64,000 bases of DNA from Mycobacterium simulans (GCF_900232995.1 NZ_OCVX01000003.1:417186-481185), one strand, 5' to 3'; shown: positions 1 through 9,511, numbered from the stretch's first letter. Numbers and translations are program-made. Notes: generated by a model not told the origin, from the letters alone.

Positions 1-1
1 C

Positions 2-451
2 GGCACGTACTACGCCGCGGTGGGCGCGGTCGGCTGGAACGTGGTGCTCGCGTCGCTTCCCTACGGACTGTTGTGCACGACGGTGCTGATGGGCAAGCAC
101 ATCGACAAGATCCCCTACGACCAACCGCTCGGCATCCGCACATTGCCGGTCCTGCTGGGCGCCGCCCGGGCTCGCGCTGTGACGTTGGCCATGATGCTCG
201 GCTTCTACGTCCTGGTCGTTGTTGCCGTCGCGATGGGGGCGATGGCGTGGCCCGCGCTGCTAGTCGGCTTGGCGCTGCCCCGGCTGGCCAAAGTATGGCC
301 GTATTTCCGTCGAGAGCCGCCTGACCAGCCACCACCGAAGTTTCCGGTGTGGCCGCTCTGGTATGCCGCACTCGCGTGGTTACACGTGCGCCAGGCCGGT
401 GCGCTGCTGGTTGTGGGCCTCACAATCGGCGTTGTGCTGCGCTCGTGGTGA
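2..451 (+). CDS. UbiA-family prenyltransferase, C-terminal part (5' truncated by window edge)
   Basis: The open frame runs in from the window edge with no upstream stop, so only about 150 C-terminal residues are visible. They contain KHIDKIPYDQPLGIRTLPVLLG-like text, which resembles the second Asp-rich motif of UbiA/MenA-type integral membrane prenyltransferases (D-x3-D followed by G-x-x-TLPV-x-LG). Several hydrophobic helices follow. Such enzymes join polyprenyl diphosphates to an aromatic or other acceptor in the membrane; the acceptor cannot be read from this fragment. The first internal start (GTG at 20) is probably not real. M. tuberculosis, as I recall it, has no such gene directly upstream of pcaA, so the local context differs. 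Confidence 0.7.
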   Translation, partial: GTYYAAVGAVGWNVVLASLPYGLLCTTVLMGKHIDKIPYDQPLGIRTLPVLLGAARARAVTLAMMLGFYVLVVVAVAMGAMAWPALLVGLALPRLAKVWPYFRREPPDQPPPKFPVWPLWYAALAWLHVRQAGALLVVGLTIGVVLRSW

Positions 452-596
452 ATTCGGACCGGCCGGTATTGCCGCGCGGAATGCGGCTAGAACTATTTAC
501 AACAGATAGCATGCTTGAGATGCATCGGGGGCAGAACAGGGTGCGCCATTGCCGAGCGCCATGCTCGCCTCCGGAAACAGAAAGGCTCGAAGCGTA

Positions 597-1460
597 ATGT
601 CCGTGCAGCTCACGCCGCATTTTGAGAACGTGCAAGCCCATTATGATCTATCCGACGATTTCTTCCGGTTGTTTCTCGACCCCAGCCAGACCTACAGCTG
701 CGCCTACTTCGAGCGCGACGACATGACACTGGAAGAGGCGCAACTCGCCAAGGTCGACCTGTCGCTGGGAAAGCTGAAGCTCGAGCCCGGGATGACGCTG
801 TTGGACATCGGCTGCGGCTGGGGCGCCACTATGAAGCGCGCCATTGAGAAGTACGACGTCAATGTCGTTGGCCTGACGCTGTCCGAAAACCAGGCCGCCC
901 ACGTCCAGAAGATGTTCGACGAAATGGACACCCCCCGGAGCCGGCAGGTCCTGCTGGAGGGCTGGGAGAAGTTCCACGAACCCGTCGACCGCATTGTTTC
1001 CATCGGTGCGTTCGAGCATTTCGGCCGCCAACGCTATCCGCGCTTCTTCAGGATGGCCTACAACGTCTTGCCGAGCGACGGCATCATGCTGCTGCACACC
1101 ATCGCCCGTCCCACGTTTAAAGAGGCCAGGGCGAAGGGCCTGCCGCTGACCCACGAAATCGTTCACTTCACCCAGTTCATCTTGGCGGAGATCTTCCCGG
1201 GCGGCTGGCTACCGACCATCCCGTCGGTCGAAGAGCATGCCGGGGCGGCGGGCTTCAAGGTGACTCGGATCCAGTCCTTGCAGCTGCACTACGCGCGAAC
1301 CCTGGACCTGTGGGCGGCGGCGCTCGAATCCAAGCGGGACCAGGCGATTGCGATCCAGTCGGAGAAGGTTTACGACCGGTATATGAAGTACCTGACGGGC
1401 TGCGCGAAACTATTCCGCGAGGGCTACACCGACATCGACCAGTTCACATTGGAAAAGTGA
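597..1460 (+). CDS. pcaA: mycolic acid cyclopropane synthase PcaA-like
   Basis: SAM-dependent methyltransferase that makes a cyclopropane ring on meromycolate chains (proximal cis cyclopropane of alpha-mycolates in M. tuberculosis). The start MSVQLTPHF at 597 gives 287 residues, the length of PcaA; an upstream GTG-type frame from 549 adds 16 non-conserved residues. The SAM-binding motif is LLDIGCGWGATM (about residues 65-76), followed by GLTLSENQ. The conserved family segments SIGAFEHFG, EIFPGGWLPTIPS and YMKYLTGCAKLF are present. The C-terminus (YTDIDQFTLEK) and the FILAEIFPGGWLP segment fit PcaA better than MmaA2, CmaA or UmaA. It ends 8 nt from the convergent fadB2; umaA, which lies between them in M. 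tuberculosis, is absent. Confidence 0.87.
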   Translation: MSVQLTPHFENVQAHYDLSDDFFRLFLDPSQTYSCAYFERDDMTLEEAQLAKVDLSLGKLKLEPGMTLLDIGCGWGATMKRAIEKYDVNVVGLTLSENQAAHVQKMFDEMDTPRSRQVLLEGWEKFHEPVDRIVSIGAFEHFGRQRYPRFFRMAYNVLPSDGIMLLHTIARPTFKEARAKGLPLTHEIVHFTQFILAEIFPGGWLPTIPSVEEHAGAAGFKVTRIQSLQLHYARTLDLWAAALESKRDQAIAIQSEKVYDRYMKYLTGCAKLFREGYTDIDQFTLEK

Positions 1461-1467
1461 CCGGCGT

Positions 1468-2319
1468 TCAGTACGTGTAGAAACCCTGGCCCGATTTCTT
1501 GCCCAATTGACCCGCCTCGACCATCCGCAGCAATAGCGGCGGCGGCCCATAGTGCGGTTCCTTGAATTCCTCGAACATCTTGTCGGCGATTAATTTGAGG
1601 GTGTCCAGACCGACTAGATCCGAAAGCCGCAACGGGCCCATCGGATGAGATAACCCGGCAACAACGGCCTTATCGACGTCTTCGACGGTGGCGAACCCGG
1701 CCTCAACCATCCGGATGGCCGATAGGAGATAGGGCACCAGGAGCGCGTTCACCACGAAGCCGGACCGGTCCGAACAGCGCACAACCTGTTTGCCCAGCAC
1801 CGCGCTGGCAAACTCTTCGGTGCGAGCGGCGGCGGCCTCGTCGGTGACCAGCGTGCTCACCAACTCGACCAGCGGCAGCACCGGCACCGGATTGAAGAAG
1901 TGCAGGCCCAAAACCCGCTGCGGGTTCTTGGTTGCCGCCGCGATTTTCATGATCGGGATGCTGGAGGTGTTCGACGCCAATACCGCGTCGGGGTCGGAGA
2001 CGACACGGTCGAGTTCGGAAAAGATCTCGGCCTTGACGGCCTCGTCCTCGACGACGGCCTCGATGACGAGTTGCCGATCGGCCAAGTCATTCAGGTCGGT
2101 GGTGAACGTCAACTGGCCCAGGGCACGGTCGCGCTCGCGCTCCGTCACCTTGCCCGCGCTGACGCCACGCTCCAGCGACTTGACGATGCGGTTGCGTCCC
2201 GCGGTGATCAGCGCCTCGGTGGTCTCGAACACGGTCACGCCGACGCCGGCGCGCACCGACACCTCGGCGATACCGGATCCCATCTGTCCGGCCCCGATCA
2301 CGCCCACTCGTTGGATCAC
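1468..2319 (-). CDS. fadB2: 3-hydroxybutyryl-CoA dehydrogenase FadB2
   Basis: NAD(P)-dependent 3-hydroxyacyl-CoA dehydrogenase, interconverting 3-hydroxybutyryl-CoA and acetoacetyl-CoA in the cytosol. The N-terminus carries the Rossmann motif GVIGAGQMGSGIA (residues 6-18). Further on are the family segments ASNTSSIPI, GLHFFNPVPVLPLVELV (with the catalytic His) and SDRSGFVVNALLVPYL. At 283 residues it matches the stand-alone enzyme. The GTG start is preceded by a strong GAGGAGG ribosome site. It lies downstream of icl1 on the same strand with a 96-bp gap, as in M. tuberculosis, so fatty-acid breakdown and the glyoxylate shunt are neighbours. Confidence 0.92.
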   Translation of the reverse strand: MIQRVGVIGAGQMGSGIAEVSVRAGVGVTVFETTEALITAGRNRIVKSLERGVSAGKVTERERDRALGQLTFTTDLNDLADRQLVIEAVVEDEAVKAEIFSELDRVVSDPDAVLASNTSSIPIMKIAAATKNPQRVLGLHFFNPVPVLPLVELVSTLVTDEAAAARTEEFASAVLGKQVVRCSDRSGFVVNALLVPYLLSAIRMVEAGFATVEDVDKAVVAGLSHPMGPLRLSDLVGLDTLKLIADKMFEEFKEPHYGPPPLLLRMVEAGQLGKKSGQGFYTY

Positions 2320-2415
2320 TGTTCCTCCTCAAATGCGCGAGCAGACGCAGAATCGCATCAATTGGGCTGCAGGAGTGCGATTCCGCGTCTGCTCGGCAGA
2401 CTAACTCAACCTAAC

Positions 2416-3702
2416 TCAGTGGAACTGGCCCTCTTCGGTGGAGCCGGTCAGCGCAGTGGTCGACGAAGTCGGGTCCACCGTCGTGGCGATGCGGTCGAAG
2501 TAACCGGCACCGACCTCGCGCTGGTGCTTGGTCGCGGTGTAGCCGCGCTCCTCGGCATCGAACTCGCGCTCCTGCAACTCGACGTACGCGCTCATCTGGT
2601 TGCGGGCATAGCCGTAGGCCAGGTCGAACATCGAGTAGTTCAGCGCGTGGAAGCCGGCCAGCGTGATGAACTGGAACTTGAAGCCCATCGCGCCCAGCTC
2701 CTTCTGGAACTTGGCGATCGTCGCGTCGTCGAGGTGCTTCTTCCAGTTGAACGACGGCGAGCAGTTGTAGGCCAGCATCTGGTCCGGGAACTCGGCCTTG
2801 ACGCCCTCGGCGAACTTGGCCGCCAGCTCCAGGTCCGGCGTGCCGGTCTCCATCCAGATCAGGTCGGAGTACGGCGCGTAGGCCTTAGCCCGCGCAATGC
2901 AAGGCTCCAGGCCGTTCTTGACCCGGTAGAACCCTTCCTTGGTCCGCTCGCCGGTAATGAACGGCTGGTCGCGCTCGTCGACGTCGGAGGTGATCAACGT
3001 GGCCGCCTCGGCATCGGTGCGCGCGATCACGACGGTCGGGACGTCAGCGACGTCGGCCGCCAGGCGAGCCGAGGTCAGCGTGCGAATGTGCTGCTGGGTC
3101 GGGATGAGCACCTTGCCACCGAGGTGACCACACTTCTTCTCCGACGCGAGCTGGTCCTCCCAGTGCGACCCGGCTGCGCCCGCGGCGATCATGGCCTTCT
3201 GCAGCTCGTAGACATTCAGCGCACCGCCGAAGCCGGCCTCGCCGTCGGCGACGATCGGCGCCAGCCAGTTCTCGACGGACGTGTCGCCCTCGACCTTGGC
3301 GATCTCGTCGGCGCGCAGCAGCGCGTTGTTGATGCGACGGACGACCTGGGGCACCGAGTTGGCCGGGTAGAGGCTCTGGTCGGGGTAGGTGTGGCCGGAA
3401 AGGTTGGCGTCGCCGGCGACCTGCCAGCCCGACAGGTAGATGGCCTTCAGGCCGGCACGCACCTGCTGGACGGCCATGTTGCCGGTCAGCGCGCCCAGCG
3501 CGTTGACGAACTCCAGGTCATGCAGCTGGCTCCACAGGACCTCGGCACCGCGGCGGGCCAGGGTGTGCTCCTCGACCACGCTGCCCTGCAGCGCGACCAC
3601 CTCGGCGGGCGTATAGGTACGGGTGATGCCCTTCCAGCGCGGGTTGGTGTCCCAGTCCTTCTGGATCTGCTCGGCGCTCTTAGGCGTGCCAACGACAGAC
3701 AT
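2416..3702 (-). CDS. icl1: isocitrate lyase Icl1
   Basis: Cleaves isocitrate to glyoxylate and succinate (glyoxylate shunt) and in mycobacteria also serves as methylisocitrate lyase for propionyl-CoA detoxification. The catalytic loop KKCGHLGGK, the Mg/substrate motifs [17 protein letters not shown] and [10 protein letters not shown], and the lid terminus [10 protein letters not shown] are all present. ATG at 3702 (MSVVGTPKS) gives 428 residues, exactly the usual length, and is preceded by AAGGAG; the frame opens 15 codons earlier without support. A RamB-type box lies about 165 bp upstream and ramB itself is nearby, so induction by acetate or fatty acids is likely. Confidence 0.95.
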   Translation of the reverse strand: MSVVGTPKSAEQIQKDWDTNPRWKGITRTYTPAEVVALQGSVVEEHTLARRGAEVLWSQLHDLEFVNALGALTGNMAVQQVRAGLKAIYLSGWQVAGDANLSGHTYPDQSLYPANSVPQVVRRINNALLRADEIAKVEGDTSVENWLAPIVADGEAGFGGALNVYELQKAMIAAGAAGSHWEDQLASEKKCGHLGGKVLIPTQQHIRTLTSARLAADVADVPTVVIARTDAEAATLITSDVDERDQPFITGERTKEGFYRVKNGLEPCIARAKAYAPYSDLIWMETGTPDLELAAKFAEGVKAEFPDQMLAYNCSPSFNWKKHLDDATIAKFQKELGAMGFKFQFITLAGFHALNYSMFDLAYGYARNQMSAYVELQEREFDAEERGYTATKHQREVGAGYFDRIATTVDPTSSTTALTGSTEEGQFH

Positions 3703-3864
3703 CGAATGCTCCTTAACATGCTTGCTGAATCGCTGATGCCGCACCAACCAGCGGTGCTAGAGGCTCAACTTCACTGGTGTGCTGCCACGACCATGGCACA
3801 GCCCGTCTATGCAGGTCCACCCATTTCCGTTGCCAATTTAAGCAACGACTTTCCATGATTTTGC

Positions 3865-3877
3865 TAACTTTGCAAAG
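3865..3877. promoter_or_regulatory. candidate RamB operator upstream of icl1
   Basis: TAACTTTGCAAAG lies in the icl1 leader region. It resembles the AACTTTGCAAA-type site bound by RamB in corynebacteria, and M. tuberculosis RamB is known to bind the icl1 promoter. A second, looser dyad, TTGCCAATTTAAGCAA, sits at 3830-3845. Assignment is by motif resemblance. Confidence 0.6.
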
Positions 3878-3965
3878 ACACGGTTAACTGAACCGTTTCA
3901 GTAGCTACCAGCCGGTAATCGAATACTCGCAGGTCATCATGGATTTAGCTGGGCTGTAGCTGCGG

Positions 3966-4760
3966 CTACAGGGAGAAGAGCGATGCGACGGCTTTCGTCT
4001 CGTCGCCAACCGCATATGTGAGCGTTGTAACAGTCCGGTCGGTCAGTCCGGAACCGAATTGATCGGTGGAGCCGGCCGGATGGATGTGCGAGATGATTTC
4101 CAGCTTGTCGCCAAGCGCAACGGGCGCCTCGTGCTCGATGGTCACCCGCAAGGGTCCCTGTAGCAGCTCGCGGTGAGCGGACAGGTAGTCCTCGATCACG
4201 CTCCAGTACACCGAGTTGTTCATATGGTCGAATAGGTCGATGTCGGTGACCCGGACCGGAAACTCGTGAATCTCCGTCGCGTCATCGCGGCTGCCGGCTT
4301 TCAAATAGCCCTTCCACCGCAGCCGATCAACCGAAGTGGTCTTGTGTAGACCCGCCAAGAAGTCGTCGGCGATGCGGGCCGGCATCTCGGTTTCCCGGTT
4401 GACGTGGATCCAGAAGGCCTCGGATTCGATCAGGCCCCCCTTGCGCCCATCTACGCGGACCCGCATCTCGCACCAGCGGTTCGAGGTGCCCGAGCACCAG
4501 CGTCGACATCGCAGCATGTCTTGAAACTCGATGGGCCGGATCAGGTCGACCATCGTGCGGCGCACGATCCACAGCGGGTGGGTCTCCTCGAAGCCCATCT
4601 CGCGCAGCTGGTCCTGGCCGATGTCCTGGATGTGCCGGCAGGCCGCGTCCAAGCGCAGCCGGCCGGTGCGGTCGATATCCCCCACGCGCAGCGGCCATTC
4701 GCGGTCGAACACGTCGGGGTGACCGTCCGGTACCGGCATCAACTCTTTGTCCAGGCTCAC
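3966..4760 (-). CDS. acyl-ACP thioesterase family protein (Rv0466-like)
   Basis: Homologue of Rv0466 in the FatA/acyl-ACP thioesterase family, with two hot-dog domains. It probably hydrolyses an acyl thioester; the substrate is unknown. The first hot dog (about residues 20-150) starts VFDREWPLRVGDIDRTGRLRLDAACRHIQDIGQD. The second (about 165-262) holds FPVRVTDIDLFDHMNNSVYW, with the D-x-x-x-H-x-N signature of the active region. GTG at 4760 gives 264 residues, the family length, with GGGAG upstream; longer frames are non-conserved. It is divergent from ramB, with 150 bp between, and may share its control region. Confidence 0.85.
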   Translation of the reverse strand: MSLDKELMPVPDGHPDVFDREWPLRVGDIDRTGRLRLDAACRHIQDIGQDQLREMGFEETHPLWIVRRTMVDLIRPIEFQDMLRCRRWCSGTSNRWCEMRVRVDGRKGGLIESEAFWIHVNRETEMPARIADDFLAGLHKTTSVDRLRWKGYLKAGSRDDATEIHEFPVRVTDIDLFDHMNNSVYWSVIEDYLSAHRELLQGPLRVTIEHEAPVALGDKLEIISHIHPAGSTDQFGSGLTDRTVTTLTYAVGDETKAVASLFSL

Positions 4761-4897
4761 GGCGTCGCTCCCTGTTTCCTCCTCGTCCGCCTCCCAGGTT
4801 GACCCAGGCTTTCGGTGCGAATCATGCCAATGCCGTCCTCGAAACACCAATCGACGGGCCGTGCCAAGTCTGCGAACCGTGCCTTCACACCCGCGCG

Positions 4898-4903
4898 TAC
4901 GCT
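4898..4903 (+). promoter_or_regulatory. -10 element of ramB (leaderless)
   Basis: TACGCT ends 7 nt before the GTG at 4911, and there is no Shine-Dalgarno. This spacing suits a leaderless transcript. Confidence 0.5.
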
Positions 4904-4910
4904 CAGTTGA

Positions 4911-6326
4911 GTGCCCAAGACGTTCGTCGGCTCCCGGGTCCGTCAGCTGCGCAACGAGCGCGGGTTCAGCCAGGCCGCACTGGCGCAGACGCTGGAGATC
5001 TCACCGAGCTATCTCAATCAGATCGAACACGACGTCCGCCCCCTGACGGTGGCCGTTCTGCTGCGGATCACCGAGGTGTTCGGGGTCGATGCGACCTTCT
5101 TCGCCTCTCAGGACGACACCCGGCTGGTTGCCGAGCTACGCGAGGTAACCATGGACCGCGATCTGGATCTCGACATCGACCCAACCCAGGTGGCCGAATT
5201 GGTTGGGGCTCATCCCGCCTTCGCGCGCGCGGTGGTCAATCTGCACCGGCGCTACCGAATCACCACCGCACAGCTGGCCGCCGCCACCGAGGAGCGATAT
5301 TCCGACGGCAGCGGCAGCGGCTCGATCACCATGCCCCACGAGGAAGTACGTGACTACTTCTATCAACGGCAGAACTACCTGCACGAGCTGGACAGCGCCG
5401 CCGAAGACCTGACGATTCAGATGCGGATGCATCACGGCGACCTGGCCCGCGAGTTGACTCGGCGGCTCACCGAGGTACACGGAGTCCGCATCACCAGAAG
5501 GATCGATCTCGGCGACACGGTGTTGCACCGCTACCACCCCAAGACCAAAACGCTGGAAATCAGCAATCACCTGTCCTTGGGTCAGCAGGTATTCAAGATG
5601 GCCGCCGAGTTGGCGTATCTCGAGTTCGGCGACCTGATCGACGGCATGGTCGAAGAGGGCAAGTTCACCAGCCAGGAGTCGCACACCCTGGCCCGGCTCG
5701 GGCTGGCCAATTACTTCGCCGCGGCCGCGGTGCTGCCCTACGGGCAGTTTCATGACGTCGCCGAGAATTTTCGCTACGACGTCGAGCGACTGTCGGCCTT
5801 CTACTCGGTGAGCTACGAGACGATCGCGCACCGGCTCTCGACTCTGCAACGGCCCTCGATGCGGGGCGTGCCGTTCTCGTTCGTCCGGGTCGACCGCGCC
5901 GGAAACATGTCAAAACGTCAGTCGGCCACCGGCTTTCACTTCTCCTCCAGCGGCGGCACCTGCCCGTTGTGGAACGTCTACGAGACGTTCGCCAACCCCG
6001 GCAAGATCCTGGTGCAAATCGCCCAGATGCCCGACGGCCGCAACTACATGTGGGTGGCCCGCACCGTTGAGCGCCGCGCTGCCCGGTATGGTCAGCCCGG
6101 TAAAACCTTCGCGATCGGGCTCGGCTGCGAATTGCGGCATGCGCACCGGCTCGTCTACTCGGAAGGACTCGACTTGTCGGGGGATATCGCGACACCGATC
6201 GGCGCCGGTTGCCGGGTCTGCGAGCGCGACAACTGCCCGCAACGGGCATTTCCCGCGCTCGGGCGCGCACTCGATCTCGACGAGCATCGCAGCACGGTGT
6301 CCCCTTACCTGGTGAAGCAGCCGTGA
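4911..6326 (+). CDS. ramB: transcriptional regulator RamB
   Basis: DNA-binding regulator of acetate and glyoxylate-shunt genes, including icl1. The N-terminal XRE-type helix-turn-helix (about residues 8-62: RVRQLRNERGFSQAALAQTLEISPSYLNQIEHDVRPLTV) is followed by an ImmA/IrrE-type (DUF955-like) region and a C-terminal short-chain fatty acyl regulator domain with Cys-rich text GAGCRVCERDNCPQRAFPA. At 471 residues it has the expected size (474 in M. tuberculosis). The GTG start lacks a Shine-Dalgarno but has a well-placed -10, so it is probably leaderless. The candidate target box lies upstream of icl1 at 3865, across the thioesterase gene. Confidence 0.9.
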   Translation: MPKTFVGSRVRQLRNERGFSQAALAQTLEISPSYLNQIEHDVRPLTVAVLLRITEVFGVDATFFASQDDTRLVAELREVTMDRDLDLDIDPTQVAELVGAHPAFARAVVNLHRRYRITTAQLAAATEERYSDGSGSGSITMPHEEVRDYFYQRQNYLHELDSAAEDLTIQMRMHHGDLARELTRRLTEVHGVRITRRIDLGDTVLHRYHPKTKTLEISNHLSLGQQVFKMAAELAYLEFGDLIDGMVEEGKFTSQESHTLARLGLANYFAAAAVLPYGQFHDVAENFRYDVERLSAFYSVSYETIAHRLSTLQRPSMRGVPFSFVRVDRAGNMSKRQSATGFHFSSSGGTCPLWNVYETFANPGKILVQIAQMPDGRNYMWVARTVERRAARYGQPGKTFAIGLGCELRHAHRLVYSEGLDLSGDIATPIGAGCRVCERDNCPQRAFPALGRALDLDEHRSTVSPYLVKQP

Positions 6327-6898
6327 CCGCCCCTCAAGACGGCCAGCTCGCGCGCATCCCGTCGGGCAGGTTCCGCCAACTGGGGCCGGTCAACTGGGTG
6401 CTGGCCAAGCTGGGTGCACGCACTGTGCGAGCGCCGGAGATGCATTTGTTCACCACGCTGGGCTACCGTCAGTCCCTGTTCTGGGCCTGGCTGCTCTATG
6501 GCGGCCGGGTGTTGCGGGGGCGGCTGGCCCGCATCGATACCGAGCTGGTGATATTGCGCGTCGCGCATTTGCGCTCCTGCGAATACGAGTTGCAGCACCA
6601 TCGCCGCATGGCGCGTGGGGCAGGGCTCGATCCTCAGACGCAAGCCACCATATTCGCCTGGCCTGACACTCCTGAAACCGACGGTCCCCGAAAGGTTTTG
6701 AGCGCCCGACAACAGGCGCTGTTAATGGCGACTGATGAGTTGATCAAGGACCGGTCGATCACCGCGGACACCTGGCAACAGCTGGCGACGCACCTCAACC
6801 GGCCCCGGTTGATCGAATTCTGCATGCTGGCAACTCATTACGACGGGCTGGCGGCCACGATCACGGCACTCGAGATACCGCTGGACAACCCGCGCTGA
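6323..6898 (+). CDS. carboxymuconolactone decarboxylase / AhpD-like protein (Rv0464c-like)
   Basis: Protein of 191 residues in the carboxymuconolactone decarboxylase/AhpD fold family. The visible signature is ELVILRVAHLRSCEYELQHHRRMARGAGLD (about residues 73-102), which carries a single Cys and the following H-x3-A pattern of the family. The usual C-x-x-C pair is reduced to one Cys, so thiol-disulfide chemistry is uncertain and a gamma-CMD-type role is possible. The GTG at 6323 overlaps the ramB stop (GTGA), implying translational coupling and co-regulation with ramB. Its physiological substrate is not known. Confidence 0.75.
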   Translation: MTAPQDGQLARIPSGRFRQLGPVNWVLAKLGARTVRAPEMHLFTTLGYRQSLFWAWLLYGGRVLRGRLARIDTELVILRVAHLRSCEYELQHHRRMARGAGLDPQTQATIFAWPDTPETDGPRKVLSARQQALLMATDELIKDRSITADTWQQLATHLNRPRLIEFCMLATHYDGLAATITALEIPLDNPR

Positions 6899-6901
6899 CT
6901 G

Positions 6902-7192
6902 CTAGAAATAGATCTCGGCCAGCACGGCCAACGTCAGAATGACCGGAAAGATCGGCAACCCGAACGCAAACGCCGACCAGGCAAACTTGCGGCGCCAGCG
7001 CAGCCCCCAGCCCCCCACCGCGGCGCAGACCGTGAGCACACCCGACAGCAGCAAGACCGCAAGGCTCCATTTGCTGGCGGTCGTGAGATCATCGCCGATC
7101 GAAATGGCCACCAGCCACAGGATGTAGCCGGCGGCCAAACCGCCGATGCCACCCACAATGGTCTGGGGGGTCTGGGGAGTATCGGTGCTCAT
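6902..7192 (-). CDS. small membrane protein (Rv0463-like)
   Basis: A 96-residue membrane protein with three predicted helices: TIVGGIGGLAAGYILWLVAISI, SLAVLLLSGVLTVCAAVGGWGL and FAFGLPIFPVILTLAVLAEIYF at the C-terminus. No catalytic motif is visible. ATG at 7192 (MSTDTPQTPQ) gives the length of M. tuberculosis Rv0463; the longer frame reads into lpdC. It follows lpdC on the same strand with only 5 nt between, so it is probably co-transcribed. Function unknown. Confidence 0.75.
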   Translation of the reverse strand: MSTDTPQTPQTIVGGIGGLAAGYILWLVAISIGDDLTTASKWSLAVLLLSGVLTVCAAVGGWGLRWRRKFAWSAFAFGLPIFPVILTLAVLAEIYF

Positions 7193-7197
7193 CTTGC

Positions 7198-8592
7198 TCA
7201 GAAGTTGATCATGTGGCCGGTCAGGCCGTGGAAGCACTCCTGCAGCGCCTCTGACATCGTCGGGTGAGTGTGTACGTTGCGCGCCAACTCGGTGGCCGTG
7301 AGGTCCCACTTCTGCGCCAGCGTGAGCTCGGGCAGCAGTTCGGAGACGTCGTGGCCAACCAAATGCCCGCCCAGCAGCTCGCCGTGCTTCGCGTCGGCCA
7401 CCAACTTGACGAAACCGCTGGGGTCGCCAAGGCCGTGCGCCTTGCCGTTGGCGGTGAACGGGAACTTGGCGACCACGACGTCGTAACCTTCGTCGCGGGC
7501 CTGCTGTTCAGTGAGCCCGAAGCTGGCGACCTGCGGTTGGCAGAAGGTCGCGCGCGGCAACATGCGGTAATCGCCTAGAGCCAAAGTCTCTGCACCGGCA
7601 ATGGTTTCGGCCGCGACCACGCCCTGCGCTTCTGCGACGTGCGCCAGCATCAGCAGCCCGGTGACGTCGCCGATCGCGTAGATATGGGGGACGCTGGTGC
7701 GCATGTAGTCGTTGATGCCGATGGCCTTGCGGTCGGTCAGCGCGACGCCCGCCTTGTCCAGTCCGTAGCCCTCGACGTTGGGCGCGAACCCGATGGCCTG
7801 CAATACCTTGTCGGCCGTAAGCTCCTCGGATTTACCGTCCTTGCTCACGACCACGGTGACCTGCGAACCATCGTCGGAAATGGACTCCACCTTGGTTCCG
7901 GTCAGGATCTTGACACCGAGCTTTTTGAACTGCTTCTCGATCTCCTTGGAGACCTCGGCGTCCTCATTGGGCAGCGCACGCGGCAGGAACTCCACGATCG
8001 TCACGTCGACGCCATAGTTCTTCAGCACATAGCCAAACTCCATGCCAATCGCGCCGGCTCCGGCGATGATGATCGACTTCGGCAACTCCCGCAACAGGAT
8101 CTGTTCCTCATAGGTCACGACGTTGGCCGACAGCGACGTCCCGGGCACCAGTCGGGTGCTGCTGCCGGTGGCGATGATCGCGTTGTCGAACGTGACCGTT
8201 TCGGTACCGCCATCGTTGAGCTCAATCGACAACGTGTTGGCGTCGGTAAACCTGCCATAGCCGTGGATCTCGGTGATCTTGTTCTTCTTCATCAGGAAGT
8301 GCACGCCGGCCACACGGCCGTCGGCCACCTTGCGGCTGCGGTCAAAGGCGACCCCGTAGTCGAACTTGGCTTCGCCGTTGATGCCGAAAGTCTTGGCGTC
8401 CTTGGTGAAGATGTGGACAAGTTCGGCGTTGCGCAACAGCGCCTTGGACGGGATGCATCCGACGTTGAGGCAGACTCCGCCCCAATATTTGGGTTCGACG
8501 ATTGCGGTGTTGAGGCCTAACTGCGCGGCGCGAATCGCCGCGACATATCCGCCGGGACCGGCTCCGAGAACGACGACGTCATAGTGAGTCAC
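7198..8592 (-). CDS. lpdC: dihydrolipoamide dehydrogenase LpdC
   Basis: FAD flavoprotein that reoxidises dihydrolipoamide using NAD+. In mycobacteria it is the E3 subunit shared by pyruvate dehydrogenase, branched-chain ketoacid dehydrogenase and the AhpC/AhpD peroxidase chain. The FAD-binding [10 protein letters not shown] is near residue 8. The redox disulfide is [13 protein letters not shown] (about 39-51), the NAD-binding motif is [12 protein letters not shown], a second FAD contact is YAIGDVTG, and the catalytic His is in [12 protein letters not shown]. The GTG at 8592 gives 464 residues, matching the known protein, and GGGTGGGG lies just upstream. Confidence 0.95.
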   Translation of the reverse strand: MTHYDVVVLGAGPGGYVAAIRAAQLGLNTAIVEPKYWGGVCLNVGCIPSKALLRNAELVHIFTKDAKTFGINGEAKFDYGVAFDRSRKVADGRVAGVHFLMKKNKITEIHGYGRFTDANTLSIELNDGGTETVTFDNAIIATGSSTRLVPGTSLSANVVTYEEQILLRELPKSIIIAGAGAIGMEFGYVLKNYGVDVTIVEFLPRALPNEDAEVSKEIEKQFKKLGVKILTGTKVESISDDGSQVTVVVSKDGKSEELTADKVLQAIGFAPNVEGYGLDKAGVALTDRKAIGINDYMRTSVPHIYAIGDVTGLLMLAHVAEAQGVVAAETIAGAETLALGDYRMLPRATFCQPQVASFGLTEQQARDEGYDVVVAKFPFTANGKAHGLGDPSGFVKLVADAKHGELLGGHLVGHDVSELLPELTLAQKWDLTATELARNVHTHPTMSEALQECFHGLTGHMINF

Positions 8593-8782
8593 GGCCCCCA
8601 CCCTAGTGGCTCCAACTGCCTAGATCGCGGGCAGGACTGGCGACTTTCGCTCTTTTCGACACCGTCCCTGTGGCACCACTCCGGATTACTGCGAGCGAAG
8701 GAGTGGAAACGACGTCGGCCAGTCTCGTTCCCGCCGATTGCCGATCCGAGCCTGCGGACTCGGTTATGATGGCGAGGCCAAC

Positions 8783-9511
8783 ATGACCATGGACAACATG
8801 CCCGCCGTTAATGGGTGGCCGAGGTGGTCGCACCTCACCGTCGAACGACTGATTAAGACACTTCCTCCGATTGAGGATATTTGGGCGGCACTCCCCGATC
8901 CTGCAGCAATAGGGCAATTAAAGCAACGCGAAAACCTGCTCGGTGTCGCCACCCTTTCCTGGCGCAGCTTTGAACTTATTCACGAAATCGTGTCGCATCT
9001 CGGGGCATACAACGCAATCGTTCGGCATCCACCTTCGGTGAAAGCGTGCACGAAGCAAGCCCTGCTCAATGGCCTCTTAAGTAACGCTGCGCTGCTGGTC
9101 AACAAAACAGTGACGGTTCGTCTCCACACACAGCACTTCCTGCTCACCGGTGTGGGTGACTTCACGATCAATCGTCATTTGTTACACCAGGTAGCTGAGA
9201 AATTCCAGCTCCCCCGGCGGGTCGCAAAGGCTTGCCGGATCAATCCGACTGATTATTCTCCGGAATCCGAACTGGGACTACAAGCCGGTATAGTCTCGCC
9301 TTTCATCTCGCCCTCGGTGTCACGCAATAGACTGCGCGGGATAGTGCTATTTATAGCGATGGAAATCGACCCAACGGAAGAGCGAATGATAGCAATATCA
9401 CTCTCACCATTTGAGAGTCTGGTTGTTCGGCTTGCCGACTTCCATGCGCTTGCGCACCTTTATGCGCGGCGCGCATACCCTGACCTTCATTGGGCCAAGA
9501 TTCGCGGCTAA
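8783..9511 (+). CDS. hypothetical protein with YbaK/ProX-like (aminoacyl-tRNA deacylase) architecture
   Basis: A 242-residue protein absent from the equivalent M. tuberculosis position, with visibly lower GC than its neighbours. From about residue 85 it can be laid over YbaK/ProX trans-editing domains: an HPP segment (YNAIVRHPPSVKACT), a K-T-V-x-V-R strand, FLLTGVGDFTINRHLLHQVA in place of the V-x-x-GD-x-x-ld-x-x-x-LA element, then ELGLQAGIVSPF like the family G-x-VSPFG motif, and a final AISLSPFESLVV. If correct, it would hydrolyse a mischarged aminoacyl-tRNA or a related thioester. The likeness was found by eye and is divergent. ATG at 8783 follows GGCGAGG. It converges with the TetR gene, sharing the bases CTAA. 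Confidence 0.5.
   Translation: MTMDNMPAVNGWPRWSHLTVERLIKTLPPIEDIWAALPDPAAIGQLKQRENLLGVATLSWRSFELIHEIVSHLGAYNAIVRHPPSVKACTKQALLNGLLSNAALLVNKTVTVRLHTQHFLLTGVGDFTINRHLLHQVAEKFQLPRRVAKACRINPTDYSPESELGLQAGIVSPFISPSVSRNRLRGIVLFIAMEIDPTEERMIAISLSPFESLVVRLADFHALAHLYARRAYPDLHWAKIRG

Noticed and set aside
1900..3858. 652-codon open frame on the plus strand antisense to fadB2 and icl1
   Set aside because: It has no family resemblance and is the expected open antisense frame of two GC-rich conserved genes.
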